Source: Bacteroidales bacterium (GTDB lineage Bacteria > Bacteroidota > Bacteroidia > Bacteroidales > UBA4417). Taken from it: a stretch of 57,630 bases of DNA. This document shows, one piece after another, positions 7,729-17,050 of this stretch. A model generated the notes under the pieces. The model made no database searches. It saw nothing but the letters and a program-made list of their open reading frames with translations, and had not been told where the DNA came from. The position numbers and the translations under genes were made by a program. The stretch covers positions 1 to 57,630 of the forward strand of contig JAURYB010000145.1 in assembly GCA_030654075.1 (NCBI GenBank), in the 5' to 3' direction. Position 1 is the first letter of the stretch. Each line of letters starts with the position of its first letter.

Positions 7729-10347
7729 TTATTTCTGAATGATTAATTTGTGTGTTTCAACCCCTTTCTCAGTATGTAATCTAATAAAATACATACCTTT
7801 AGCCAGCTTGAGACCAATAACATTATCCAGATTGTTAGCAACTCCGGTTTGTACAGGTTTGCCGGTCATGTCATAAATCTCATAATTGGTTTGCCTGCTT
7901 GTTCCGTTTGCACGGACGTGAACCAATCCGTTGGAAGGATTCGGGTAAACAGAGAATGATTTGTCAGAAGCCTTGTCTGTTTTTACAGAGACAAACTCAT
8001 CAGCATACCCGATTTTCATAAATCCTCCAATTACAAGTCCCACTGCTGGATTAGTTGAAGTCCAGGTGATATTGAATGTAGAATCTGAGCCTTTTACATA
8101 ATCAATATTCTGATCAATTATAATAGTCTTGTCCTGGATATCCATTGCTTCGGAAAAACCTGGATAGCTGAAAATAAAAGGCCTGCTTTGAACCCACTGA
8201 GTGCTTGTCATAACAATACGAAGGTGATACTTGCCGGTTTCGAGAGGATAGCTGTATACCAGGCGGTTGTTGGGAACTGTTGCAAGCCATAGGAATTCTG
8301 TAAACCTGTCTGCATCCCACCAGCATTTTCCGGCAACGTCTCCTGATCTGCCCCATTTAACTTCTGATCCGTCAGGTAAAACATCGATACCATAAACCTG
8401 GTCAGTATTTGATTGCATGCTTCCAAATGCCTCGTATGTAGGATCAACAGTTGTAGGAGCGAAATCACCGATACGTGTATAGAAAAGTACAGTGTTCTTG
8501 AAATCAGGTTCCGTTTTCCATGCTGCGGTAACTTTAATGGTATCAACCACATCATCAGTGCTCAGATAGGAACAATATACAGTCAGGTTCTGGCTCCAGG
8601 CTTCCTTATCAAGGCTGCCTACAAGTACCCTTATAATGGTATCCATATCAGGTTGTAATGCTGATTTGTACAAACGTTTTGTATTCCCAAAAGGATCATT
8701 ACCACCTAATGAAACTTGCCAGTCGGCAGCGACTGAGAAGTTAATCCAGGGAGCATCTTCACTTATACCTTCAGGATTTATAAATTTCAGTCGGAAAGTT
8801 GCGGTATCCGATTTTGATTCATCCAGCGTAGAAATAAGGTTTGATGAGATAGTAAATACCGGTGCATATTCGTATTTGAATAAGGATGGGTATGTTCCGG
8901 TACTAAAATATAATGCCGAGTTCAGTCCTGTAAGATCATAAGGATTGGTGCTTCCGGGACCCATATCGCCAACAGGAGCAGCTTTTTTATCCAGGCCGGT
9001 TACAACCCATAATTCTTTATCAGTATAAGGAGCAACAAAAAACATAAGTGTGTCTTTACCCGCTTCGGTTTTTACGGTTGTACATTGTTCCAACCATGAA
9101 CCACTTGCACCGGGAACCACATCATAGAATACATCAGGTCCTGCCGTAGGAGTCATAAACTGGAGATCAGGTCCGGCTGGGTTACCACCGTCATCACCCA
9201 TAAAAAGCAAAGCACCTTTATATTCTGCCCACCATTGCGTCCAACTGGGGTTAGCTCCCGGGTTAATATCTTTTACAATGCTTGTTCCGGCGAGACCTTT
9301 GAAATTGGTTGTATACATTTCAACATTGGTACCTGAACCATCATCGGCCCTGAAATAAAACTTATTATTATAAGTAATTGTCCAGGCAAACTGTGTTCCG
9401 CTACCAACCCCATCAGCTCCTTTGGTAGGGTTTAGGTCACCCAGAAAAGTGGTGGTTGTGCCATCAGTAAACCATATCTCCTCCCCAAGGTTATTGGTAT
9501 AGTCACCAGGAGTAGAAGAATAGCTGGTGGGTGTTGTCTGACGGAATACGATCAGGGAATCTTTATAGTTGGAAATCCATTGCAGATTACCTCCAATAGT
9601 ATAACCGGCAGGTTTGTCGGGAGCCGGGGTGTCCATAATGTCTTTTACAAGATGCATACTGTTGGCAGATGTATCGGCCATATAAAGCTCTGTGCCATAC
9701 ATATCGGAAGCAGCAGCGAAAAACACTTTTGTGTTCTGGAATGGAATCAGGAATCCATAATAGGAGTCGCCGGAGAGAAGCGGTTTTTCGGTTCCCAACA
9801 GCTTCAGCTTTTCAGTATTTGAGTCGAACAGATACAAATAATATTTGCTGTCCAGAACGGAGTTTTCGTCTTCGGCTGCAAAAACGATAAGGCTGTTATC
9901 CGCCCCCATGGCTGTAATATTCCTGGGTGCTGATCCATCTGCACCTCCATAAATGTCGTATGCAAGAGTAGTGCCGGCATCGGTACCGTCTGATACCCAA
10001 AGCTCAGCTCCATAATCAGGAGTTGCAGCAGAAAAATAAACTTTGCCACTGGCAGCACATAAGTAGCTTGGATTACTGCCATCACTGCCCGGATTGATGT
10101 CCTTTACCATTTTAGTTCCAGGTATTGTTCCATCTGTGATCCAAAGTTCTTCACCATTTGCAGCAGTGGATGCGGTAAAGAATATTTTGCTTCCAAGTAC
10201 AACCATATTCTTCTTGGCTGTATTCCCCTTGGAATCAATTGTGGTGGTTACATCTGCACCGGTCAGGTTGACCATTCCTTTGGGAAGCGTTTGTGCAAAC
10301 AGGGCAAATGGTATTAAAAGCCCTAACAAAACTGTAAATTTTTTCAT
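7729..10347 (-). CDS. Type IX-secreted repeat protein (ELW-SDGT repeats, T9SS type A sorting domain)
   Basis: An 872-residue secreted protein. After a signal peptide (residues 1-18) comes a series of about 45-60-residue repeats marked by GEELWITDGTIPGTKMVKDI, GAELWVSDGTDAGTTLAYDI, GTELYMADTS and similar. This pattern is common in beta-propeller-like Bacteroidetes exoproteins. A beta-sandwich-like middle follows, and the last 75 residues are a type IX secretion C-terminal domain (SFSVYPNPSNGLVHV, GKPVQTG, LAKGMYFIRLHT, KLIIQK). The family knowledge is that this tail directs export through the outer membrane and surface attachment. No catalytic motif was recognised. It is its own transcription unit, with a -7-like box upstream and a strong terminator behind. 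Its position between the SusC operon and the regulator suggests a surface role in glycan use, but this is inference. Confidence 0.85.
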   Translation of the reverse strand: MKKFTVLLGLLIPFALFAQTLPKGMVNLTGADVTTTIDSKGNTAKKNMVVLGSKIFFTASTAANGEELWITDGTIPGTKMVKDINPGSDGSNPSYLCAASGKVYFSAATPDYGAELWVSDGTDAGTTLAYDIYGGADGSAPRNITAMGADNSLIVFAAEDENSVLDSKYYLYLFDSNTEKLKLLGTEKPLLSGDSYYGFLIPFQNTKVFFAAASDMYGTELYMADTSANSMHLVKDIMDTPAPDKPAGYTIGGNLQWISNYKDSLIVFRQTTPTSYSSTPGDYTNNLGEEIWFTDGTTTTFLGDLNPTKGADGVGSGTQFAWTITYNNKFYFRADDGSGTNVEMYTTNFKGLAGTSIVKDINPGANPSWTQWWAEYKGALLFMGDDGGNPAGPDLQFMTPTAGPDVFYDVVPGASGSWLEQCTTVKTEAGKDTLMFFVAPYTDKELWVVTGLDKKAAPVGDMGPGSTNPYDLTGLNSALYFSTGTYPSLFKYEYAPVFTISSNLISTLDESKSDTATFRLKFINPEGISEDAPWINFSVAADWQVSLGGNDPFGNTKRLYKSALQPDMDTIIRVLVGSLDKEAWSQNLTVYCSYLSTDDVVDTIKVTAAWKTEPDFKNTVLFYTRIGDFAPTTVDPTYEAFGSMQSNTDQVYGIDVLPDGSEVKWGRSGDVAGKCWWDADRFTEFLWLATVPNNRLVYSYPLETGKYHLRIVMTSTQWVQSRPFIFSYPGFSEAMDIQDKTIIIDQNIDYVKGSDSTFNITWTSTNPAVGLVIGGFMKIGYADEFVSVKTDKASDKSFSVYPNPSNGLVHVRANGTSRQTNYEIYDMTGKPVQTGVANNLDNVIGLKLAKGMYFIRLHTEKGVETHKLIIQK

Positions 10348-10403
10348 ACGCTCTGAATTTAAGTTAGTAAAAAATGATTTTTGGAATTAAGTTTTCTGTA
10401 ATG

Positions 10404-10411
10404 CAAAACTA
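10404..10411 (-). promoter_or_regulatory. Candidate -7 box (TAGTTTTG) for the T9SS-protein gene
   Basis: On the minus strand TAGTTTTG matches the Bacteroidetes -7 consensus TAnnTTTG, 57 bases upstream of the ATG at 10347. A TTTG lies only 12 bases further upstream, which is shorter than the usual spacing of about 19, so the -33 element is not convincing. Confidence 0.4.
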
Positions 10412-10809
10412 TACTCAGAACAACAAATCAGGTATAATTAATTGTTCATTTTTTAGGTTAATTCAATCAAATTTATCTACAGGAAAGGCTTAAGGTATTG
10501 ATATAAAAATTGATGTATCATGAAGCGAGCCATGCCAATAAATTGTCACACGGATAGATGATAATTCAGGGCGAACCTTTAACTCATGCGTTGCACTGAG
10601 CTTGCCGAAGTGAACACCTTTAAAAATAAGCAAGACGTTAATAATTCCCCGCCTGTATCGGACAGGCATCCCGTTTTATGGGGATAAATAATGCCCCCTA
10701 ATTAAGAAACTAACAAAAGAAACTTTAAAACAGATCAAATGATAAAAATACTGGACCGCAATTTGACAGCAAAACAGCCTGATTAAACCCGAAGATGTTG
10801 AAGAATTAT

Positions 10810-10817
10810 TATCTTTG
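10810..10817 (+). promoter_or_regulatory. Candidate -7 box (TATCTTTG) of the hybrid regulator gene
   Basis: TATCTTTG is a perfect TAnnTTTG match, 33 bases upstream of the ATG at 10850, giving a leader of about 25 bases. No TTG/TTTG occurs at the usual -33 spacing. The position also supports the ATG at 10850 rather than the upstream in-frame TTG at 10823. Confidence 0.5.
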
Positions 10818-10849
10818 GAATCTTGTTAAGGTTGACTTATTTTTTGTAC

Positions 10850-13800
10850 ATGGTGAAAAAATTGTCCCGACTATTCAGTAGAAGGATTTTGTTCCTGGCA
10901 GCCGCCTGGATTTTTTCCATGGAAGGAAGAATGTATGCTGCCACCGGGAAAGGCGATACTTTGATTTTTCAACGTTTCAACATTAACTCCGGTCTATCGT
11001 CCGATAATCTGAAAGCATTGTTTCAGGACCGAGAGGGTTACCTGTGGATTGCCACCGATAATGGCATAAATCGTTTCGACGGATATAAAACTACCGTTTA
11101 CAAACCGGAGTTTGCGAAAGACAATAGCTTTAATTCTGTTGATTTCAATAGCATTGCTGAGGATAAAAAAGGTGATTTATGGTTTGGAACTGATCATTCG
11201 GGGATCAATATCTTTAATAAACTTACACAGAAAGTTACAATTATCGACCAGAATACCCCTAATGGCCTTGCAATTATAAGCAATAACATAAACCATCTGT
11301 TTTGCGATTCAAAGGGTCGAATCTGGATATCCTCTTTAGGTGGTTTGAACCTTTTTTTTCCGGATAAAAACAAAATGATTACGTTTTCGGATGCCAGGCG
11401 TCCCGGCAAAACGAATCCCTCCGGGCAGATTTCCTATGTATACGAAGACAGGCATGGCAAGATACTGGTCGGAAGCTGGGGAAACGGGCTTTATATTTAT
11501 GATGAACAAAAAGATGATTTTATCCATATCCTGATCCCTAAAGTGCCGGGAATGAGTGATTATATTCACCGGGTTGTAAAAATCCTGGAAGACCGGCAAG
11601 GAAATTATTGGCTTGGCACATGGGAAGGCGGCCTGTTTAAAACGCAATTAAACAATTATCGGTCGATAAAAGTATTACAATATTATTCGGAAAACTCGAA
11701 AGCCCCGTTCACACTTTCAAGTGACATCATTTATTGCCTTTATGAAGATAAAGCGGGATCAATCTGGGCGGGGACTCCTTACGGATTAAATATTATTAAG
11801 AATCATAATTCAGGAAAACCTGAGGTTCAACTCATTCAAAGCGGAAATAGTCCTTCCAAAATATCACAAAATGATATTTTCTCAATCCTTCAGGACCGTT
11901 CAGGCATCATATGGCTGGCTACCAGCGGCGGAGGATTAAATAAATTTGACCCGGGTCTCCGAAGCATTGACGCGTATAAAATCCCCGAAATTATCAGTTC
12001 CGGCGAAACGCAATCCATACGGTCGTTCTTCCTGGATTCCGATTCATCGCTTCTCATTGGCGTTCAGGGCTTAGGCCTTGGAAAATACATCCTTTCGGAA
12101 AACAAGTTCATTCCCTGCACATTCCTTCCAAAATTCAGGAAAATAGCCGAAGACCTGGTAGATATAAACGCTGCCACATGCTTTCACCTGGATAAGGATA
12201 AAAACCTTTGGATTGGAACCAGGTATAGAGGATTGTATATTATCTCGGCAAAAACAGGGGCGACAGAAAATTTCCTGAGCTTTGATTCTGTTACAGGTAC
12301 TCAGAACAGAGCAATAAATGTTATTTACGAAGATAAGTTTAAGCATGTTTGGGTAGGATCCAACAAAGGTCTTTTTGAGTTTGTTCCAGCCAAAGGCGGC
12401 ACAAATAAGATTAACCGATACCTGCCAATTAAAGGAGATTCACATTCTCTTTCAGGCGAATATATCAGTGCCATATTTGAAGACTCTGAATCAAACTTAT
12501 GGATTGGCACGCTCGGAGGCGCATTGAACGTGGCCAGGAATACTTCCGGAAACCATTACCCATTAAGCTTTAAGCATTATTTCCCCGAAAGAGATAAATC
12601 CGGATCTATTAAAAGCAATATTGTTTATTCCATAATGGAAGATAAGAAAAAGCGCTTATGGATAGGCACAGGTACAGCCGGACTTGCATTGTTTAACCGT
12701 AAGGATGAAACATTTTCGCATTTTTCAAAGGAAGAGGGGATAGTTGGTGATGCTGTTTTTGACATCATTGAGGAACGAGGCAACTTATGGCTGACAACCA
12801 GCAACGGGCTTGTCAGGTTCCGCTCGGGAAATACAGGTGAATACCAGGCGGAGCTTTTCACAACGGAAGATGGACTGAACGGCAATGTATTTATCGACGG
12901 AGCATCCTTTAAATCACCCGACGGGAGGATTTTTGTTGGTGGCTATTATGGCTTTAATGTTATTAACCCGGCAGAACTTTCCAGTAATCCCTATATTCCG
13001 CCCATTGTTATTACCGGTATCTGGATTGGAAACGAAAAGGTGAATGTGTATGACGCCATGAAGAATGGTCTGGACCTGAACTACAATCAAAACAATATTA
13101 ACATTGAGTTTGCGGCACTTTCGTATTCTCAGCCCGGTAAAAATAAATACGCATATTTGCTTGAAGGCCTGGATGCAGTTTGGAAGAGAACAAATTCCGA
13201 AGGCCGTATGCTAAACTATTCTCATATTCCTCCCGGAACTTACACGCTGAGGTTAAAAGCTTCGAACAACAGTGACATATGGAATGAAATCCCAATGACC
13301 TTATCAATCAGGGTCAGGCCGCATCCGGCCAAGTCGTGGTGGGCCATTTTGCTGTATTCCATTATTGTGATTTCCATCCTGATAGCTATCTATTATTTCC
13401 TGATCAACAATATAAAGATTAAACAGGCTTATGAGATTGAAAAATTAGAAAGGATAAAGGAAGAGAATATTAACCAGTTTAAGTTCCGGTTTTTCACAAA
13501 TATTTCGCATGAGCTGCTGACGCCCTTGTCGGTGCTTTCCTTTTCGGTCGAGGACCTGATTTCGAAAATGGTGCTTGACAGTGAAAGGCTGAAAATAATG
13601 GAAAGGAATGTAAACCGGGTTATGCATCTTATTTCGCAGCTTCTCGACTTCCGGAAAGTTGAAAGCGGAAGCATGATGCCTGTGGTTTTGCCGGGTCGGA
13701 TTGATACATTTATTGAGCAAATATGTATTTGCCTTAAACCCCTGGCCGATAAAAAACAAATTTCAGTAATTGTAAACGGAAACGGGGAACAAACGATTTA

Positions 13801-15076
13801 TTTTGATCCGGACAAAATGGATAAGATCGTTTGCAACCTGTTGTCAAATGCCTTGAGATACACTCCTGAGAATGGGAAAATTATTATTAATTATAAGTTG
13901 TACGAAAAGGATGATTCCGCATGGCTCAAGCTGGAAGTAATTGACTCCGGGAAAGGCATAGAACCTGAAAACCTGGGCCAGGTATTTGAGCGGTTTTACC
14001 AGGTTAAATCAGTTACAGGTAAAACTTTTGGCGCGGGAATCGGGCTTGCATTGTCAAAAAATCTGGTAGAGAATCATAAAGGATTCATGACGGTTCAGAA
14101 CGAAGAAAATATGGGAGCCAAATTTTCTGTTGACATCCCGGTATCTGATTCAGCATACAGTCATGATGAAATCAGGAATGAAGAAATCAACTACCAGTCG
14201 GGGACCTTTATAATTGATCATGATGCATCACTTTTGCCCGTACCTGCCGAAGATTTAAATACGACTAAGGTTGATATGGACGGAAAGAAAACAATCCTTA
14301 TTGTGGAGGATAATTCCGATTTTCGTCAACTTCTGAACAAACATCTGTCGAATTATTATAACACTCTCGAAGCCGGTAACGGCGAGCAAGGGTATGAAAT
14401 CTGCCTTCAAAAGCATCCCGACCTGGTAATTACCGATATGATGATGCCGGTTATGAATGGCATAGAAATGTGTAATAAGATTAAGAATAATATTGAAACC
14501 AGCCATATTATAGTAATATTGCTTACGGCTAAAACTGATGAGGAAACCCGCTATGAAAGCTACCTTGCAAACGCTGATTCATATATTGCCAAACCAGTGG
14601 ATGTAAGAACGTTGTATACAAGGGTGGAATCGCTGCTTGCGCAGAGGGAAAAAATCATAATGAAATATGCGCATGGGAGTATGCCTGTTGCTGTAGAAAG
14701 TGAATATTCAGCTATGGATGCCAAATTCCTTGAGAACGTTAAATCGGTTATTGAATCAAGGCTGCTGAATACTGAATTAAATGTACTGGCTCTGAGTAAG
14801 GAAATCGGGATGAGCACCTCAAGCTTATACCGTAAAATTGTCAGCCTTACCAATATGTCGCCGGTGGAATTTATCCGGTACATACGTTTGCAGTCGGCGG
14901 CAAATATGATGGTAAAAGAAGGTGCAAATGTATCGGAAGCCGCCTACGCCAGTGGTTTCAACGACCTTAGCTATTTCAGCAAGTCATTTAAGAAACAGTT
15001 TGGCGTAAGTCCGAAGAAATACGTACTCAAACCTTTTCATCCAATTGATGGTGATTCTTCGAGCCAGGCATCCTGA
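10850..15076 (+). CDS. Hybrid two-component system regulator (HTCS) of the PUL
   Basis: A single-protein sensor, kinase and transcription factor of 1408 residues that spans the inner membrane and would sense an oligosaccharide in the periplasm. In order it has an N-terminal signal anchor (about residues 8-30), some 14 two-component-regulator propeller repeats (ILQDRSGIIWLATSGGGLNKF, MEDKKKRLWIGTGTAGLALF), a Y_Y_Y domain (about 705-800), a membrane span (about 825-848), HisKA with NISHELLTPLS, HATPase (NLLSNALRYTPENG, DSGKGIEPENLGQVFERFY), a receiver domain (ILIVEDN, LVITDMMMPVMNG) and a C-terminal AraC helix-turn-helix (SEAAYASGFNDLSYFSKSFKKQFG). All phospho-acceptor residues are present. The start is the ATG at 10850; the upstream TTG extension adds nine residues before a good signal anchor. 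It lies between the two arms of the locus, on the opposite strand to every other PUL gene, and is the obvious local regulator. Confidence 0.95.
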   Translation: MVKKLSRLFSRRILFLAAAWIFSMEGRMYAATGKGDTLIFQRFNINSGLSSDNLKALFQDREGYLWIATDNGINRFDGYKTTVYKPEFAKDNSFNSVDFNSIAEDKKGDLWFGTDHSGINIFNKLTQKVTIIDQNTPNGLAIISNNINHLFCDSKGRIWISSLGGLNLFFPDKNKMITFSDARRPGKTNPSGQISYVYEDRHGKILVGSWGNGLYIYDEQKDDFIHILIPKVPGMSDYIHRVVKILEDRQGNYWLGTWEGGLFKTQLNNYRSIKVLQYYSENSKAPFTLSSDIIYCLYEDKAGSIWAGTPYGLNIIKNHNSGKPEVQLIQSGNSPSKISQNDIFSILQDRSGIIWLATSGGGLNKFDPGLRSIDAYKIPEIISSGETQSIRSFFLDSDSSLLIGVQGLGLGKYILSENKFIPCTFLPKFRKIAEDLVDINAATCFHLDKDKNLWIGTRYRGLYIISAKTGATENFLSFDSVTGTQNRAINVIYEDKFKHVWVGSNKGLFEFVPAKGGTNKINRYLPIKGDSHSLSGEYISAIFEDSESNLWIGTLGGALNVARNTSGNHYPLSFKHYFPERDKSGSIKSNIVYSIMEDKKKRLWIGTGTAGLALFNRKDETFSHFSKEEGIVGDAVFDIIEERGNLWLTTSNGLVRFRSGNTGEYQAELFTTEDGLNGNVFIDGASFKSPDGRIFVGGYYGFNVINPAELSSNPYIPPIVITGIWIGNEKVNVYDAMKNGLDLNYNQNNINIEFAALSYSQPGKNKYAYLLEGLDAVWKRTNSEGRMLNYSHIPPGTYTLRLKASNNSDIWNEIPMTLSIRVRPHPAKSWWAILLYSIIVISILIAIYYFLINNIKIKQAYEIEKLERIKEENINQFKFRFFTNISHELLTPLSVLSFSVEDLISKMVLDSERLKIMERNVNRVMHLISQLLDFRKVESGSMMPVVLPGRIDTFIEQICICLKPLADKKQISVIVNGNGEQTIYFDPDKMDKIVCNLLSNALRYTPENGKIIINYKLYEKDDSAWLKLEVIDSGKGIEPENLGQVFERFYQVKSVTGKTFGAGIGLALSKNLVENHKGFMTVQNEENMGAKFSVDIPVSDSAYSHDEIRNEEINYQSGTFIIDHDASLLPVPAEDLNTTKVDMDGKKTILIVEDNSDFRQLLNKHLSNYYNTLEAGNGEQGYEICLQKHPDLVITDMMMPVMNGIEMCNKIKNNIETSHIIVILLTAKTDEETRYESYLANADSYIAKPVDVRTLYTRVESLLAQREKIIMKYAHGSMPVAVESEYSAMDAKFLENVKSVIESRLLNTELNVLALSKEIGMSTSSLYRKIVSLTNMSPVEFIRYIRLQSAANMMVKEGANVSEAAYASGFNDLSYFSKSFKKQFGVSPKKYVLKPFHPIDGDSSSQAS

Positions 15077-15467
15077 TTATTTTCTAAAATTTATCCAGCT
15101 CATGGTATAATTATTTAGGGCTTGCTGAAAAACAATAATCGAATGTTTCTGGATTTCCCCGGAGGGAATAAACATCAATAGCTAAAAAATATTGAACATG
15201 GGATTGTCCGTAGGACATTAATATTCATTGTATTATGTTGATCCACATACGGGGAATCGGTAATGGAGTTGTATTTTTATTGATATTTTTCCTGACGGGG
15301 AAAATCAAATCGATAATGTGCATGAATTATGAAAAGAATGGTAAGTTATTCTTGCATTGGCTATTGTTTGAACAGCAGACAAAACATAGATAAACAGCTA
15401 TTTAGCTATTTACCGGCAGACCCTATTTATTTCTATCGTGTTGGATTTTACCAAATAAATAGAATAA
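15077..15467. other. 391-bp region between convergent genes with small palindromes
   Basis: There is no credible gene. Three short palindromes of similar design are visible: TTCCC-cgga-GGGAA (15155-15168), TGTCC-gta-GGACA (15205-15217), and TTTTCC with GGAAAA around TGACGG (15287-15304). A fourth structure, the AT-rich hairpin at 15423-15462, is listed separately. The first three look like degenerate copies of dispersed TCC-GGA palindromes typical of Bacteroidetes intergenic DNA. I see no intrinsic terminator with a T-run for the regulator. Confidence 0.55.
15423..15462 (-). terminator. AT-rich hairpin after the serine hydrolase gene
   Basis: CTATTTATTT (15423-15432) pairs with AAATAAATAG (15453-15462) over a 20-base loop, starting 5 bases past the stop codon at 15468-15470. 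It is weak in GC and has no T-run, so the termination role is tentative. Confidence 0.35.
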
Positions 15468-16715
15468 TTAAAGATCATCCATTACTCTGTAGGTGATCAC
15501 CTTAAATTTCTCATGTATTAGATACTTGTTTCCCGGGTACATCTGAAGGAGTAACACGGCAACAAAATCTCCTTTCGGATCGGCCCATCCATATGTATCC
15601 CAGAAACCTCCAAAGCCAAAAGATCCAACAGTCATAGGACCTTCGGCAGCTCCTTTTGCATTGGTTACCCAGGCAGCAAATCCCTGGTCTGAACTTCCAT
15701 CATCAAAGGCAGTTTGTTTTGTGAGCATCATTTCAATAAACCTTTCGCCAAGTATACGTATATTGTTGTAAATCCCTTTGTTTTTGATCATCCGGATAAA
15801 CTTTCCATAATCCTCTGCAGTTGAGCACAAATCTGCTCCGCCCGAAAAATACTGCCTGGTTTTAATACATGGATAAGCAGTATCGGGATACGATGTTCGC
15901 TCCAATCCTATTCCGTTTTCAGTCGGCTGATAAGGCGTTACCAGCCGGTATTGCTCCTTTTCAGGAATGATAAAATAACTATCGGCCATTCCCAGGGGAT
16001 CGAGAATGTATTTTTTGATATAGTTGTCGAAACGCATACCGGAGACTTTCTCGATCAAAACTCCCAGTACATCGTAGCTTAAACTATAGATGTATTTTTC
16101 GCCCGGTTCGCAAAGTAATGGCAATTTAGCTATCCGCTGAATATTTTCAAGCGAAGTCCGGCTATCGTCTTCAAAACCCTCGCTGATTTTGTTCTTTATC
16201 ACAAGGGAATTATATCTCTCATCCTGAAATCCATAACCGATTCCGGATGTATGGGTTAACAGCTGCCTGATGGTTATTTCCGATTTTGCCGGTTTTGAGG
16301 TAAAACTTGAATCGGGCAACACTGTAACAAGGATTTGCGGATTTTTAAATTCAGGAATATACTTGCTTATCTTATCATCAAGTGATATCAATCCCCGTTC
16401 ATAAAGTTGTAAAACAGCCACAGCGGTTAAGCCTTTTGTCATGGAGGCAATACGGAAAATATCATTCTTTTGCATTGGAGTTCTATTCTCCAGGTTTCGA
16501 AATCCATAGGCTTTATAAAAAACCTCCATATCCTTTCGGCTTATATAAACCACAGCGCCGGGGATTTCATTATTCTTTACCGCGTTGTTTAACAGTGAGT
16601 CGATCAGGTTCGCTCTATTTACGGAAATCGATTGATTGCTCTTTTTCTGGATGCAGGATGGAGTAAAAAAAACAGATAGAACAAATACTGTTGTAATAGT
16701 CAGTGCGCCTTTCAT
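15468..16715 (-). CDS. Serine hydrolase lipoprotein, class C beta-lactamase/esterase fold
   Basis: A 415-residue lipoprotein (lipobox TPSC, C21) of the beta-lactamase-related serine hydrolase family. This family includes carboxylesterases and D-aminopeptidases as well as penicillin-binding enzymes. The catalytic SxxK is S91-MTK94. The second-motif region reads YIYSLSYDVLG (from Y208), where the family's Y-x-N has leucine instead of asparagine. HTSG near residue 155 is typical. No feature points to a real beta-lactamase. It is the last gene of the enzyme arm but is separated from the GH43-like gene by 335 bases with a large inverted-repeat structure, so it may be separately expressed. A deacylating role on substituted glycan is possible but unproven. 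Confidence 0.8.
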   Translation of the reverse strand: MKGALTITTVFVLSVFFTPSCIQKKSNQSISVNRANLIDSLLNNAVKNNEIPGAVVYISRKDMEVFYKAYGFRNLENRTPMQKNDIFRIASMTKGLTAVAVLQLYERGLISLDDKISKYIPEFKNPQILVTVLPDSSFTSKPAKSEITIRQLLTHTSGIGYGFQDERYNSLVIKNKISEGFEDDSRTSLENIQRIAKLPLLCEPGEKYIYSLSYDVLGVLIEKVSGMRFDNYIKKYILDPLGMADSYFIIPEKEQYRLVTPYQPTENGIGLERTSYPDTAYPCIKTRQYFSGGADLCSTAEDYGKFIRMIKNKGIYNNIRILGERFIEMMLTKQTAFDDGSSDQGFAAWVTNAKGAAEGPMTVGSFGFGGFWDTYGWADPKGDFVAVLLLQMYPGNKYLIHEKFKVITYRVMDDL

Positions 16716-16855
16716 TTCATGTGTTATTATTTATTTTTTACGGGTCACATGTAACTCCATGACAAAATAATATCATCCGCCTGTGAGTTAAAATTGTCTG
16801 ATTTTGTCATGTTCGTTTCATCTGAGGTTAAACTATAAATACTTTAAAGGAAGCT

Positions 16856-17007
16856 TTTAATTCTACTTTACTAAAATGAAAAATCAACATGTTTTTACCC
16901 TTGATCCCTGAAGGGAACATGTTGATTTTTCATTTTTACACCTTTTCATTAATGGGCAAAGACTTGATAAATTATTTTGAAATCTATTCTGGTAAAGTAG
17001 AATTAAA
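16856..17007. repeat. Nested inverted repeats (152-bp structure) in the 335-bp gap 16716-17050
   Basis: The outer arms TTTAATTCTACTTTAC (16856-16871) and 16992-17007 are perfect 16-bp complements. Inside lies a second perfect 21-bp stem (16873-16893 with 16916-16936). Its short loop carries CCCTT/AAGGG, or alternatively TCCC-tgaa-GGGA. No coding sequence was found in the rest of the gap. The structure could be a strong processing or termination signal between the GH43-like and serine hydrolase genes, or a small MITE-like element. I do not see a clear target-site duplication. Confidence 0.75.
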
Positions 17008-17050
17008 TAAGATACCAATAAGCTTTCGATGATTTCTTATTGCAATTTAA

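Larger units (their letters stand above)
10348..10849. other. 502-bp divergent intergenic region with short dispersed repeats
   Basis: There is no coding sequence here. The region separates the T9SS-protein gene (minus) from the hybrid regulator (plus). It holds candidate -7 boxes for both genes. TTGCACTGAGCTTGCCGAAG at 10591-10610 resembles a dispersed element (cactgagcttg-c-cgaagtg) that I know from many bacterial genomes. A small palindrome GCCTGT-ATCGG-ACAGGC lies at 10651-10667, flanked by CCCC and GGGG. The repeats look like dispersed genomic palindromes rather than regulator sites. Confidence 0.6.

Noticed and set aside
15468..16715. Beta-lactamase resistance gene
   Set aside because: Only the fold and SxxK agree; the Y-x-N motif is altered and the context is a PUL.
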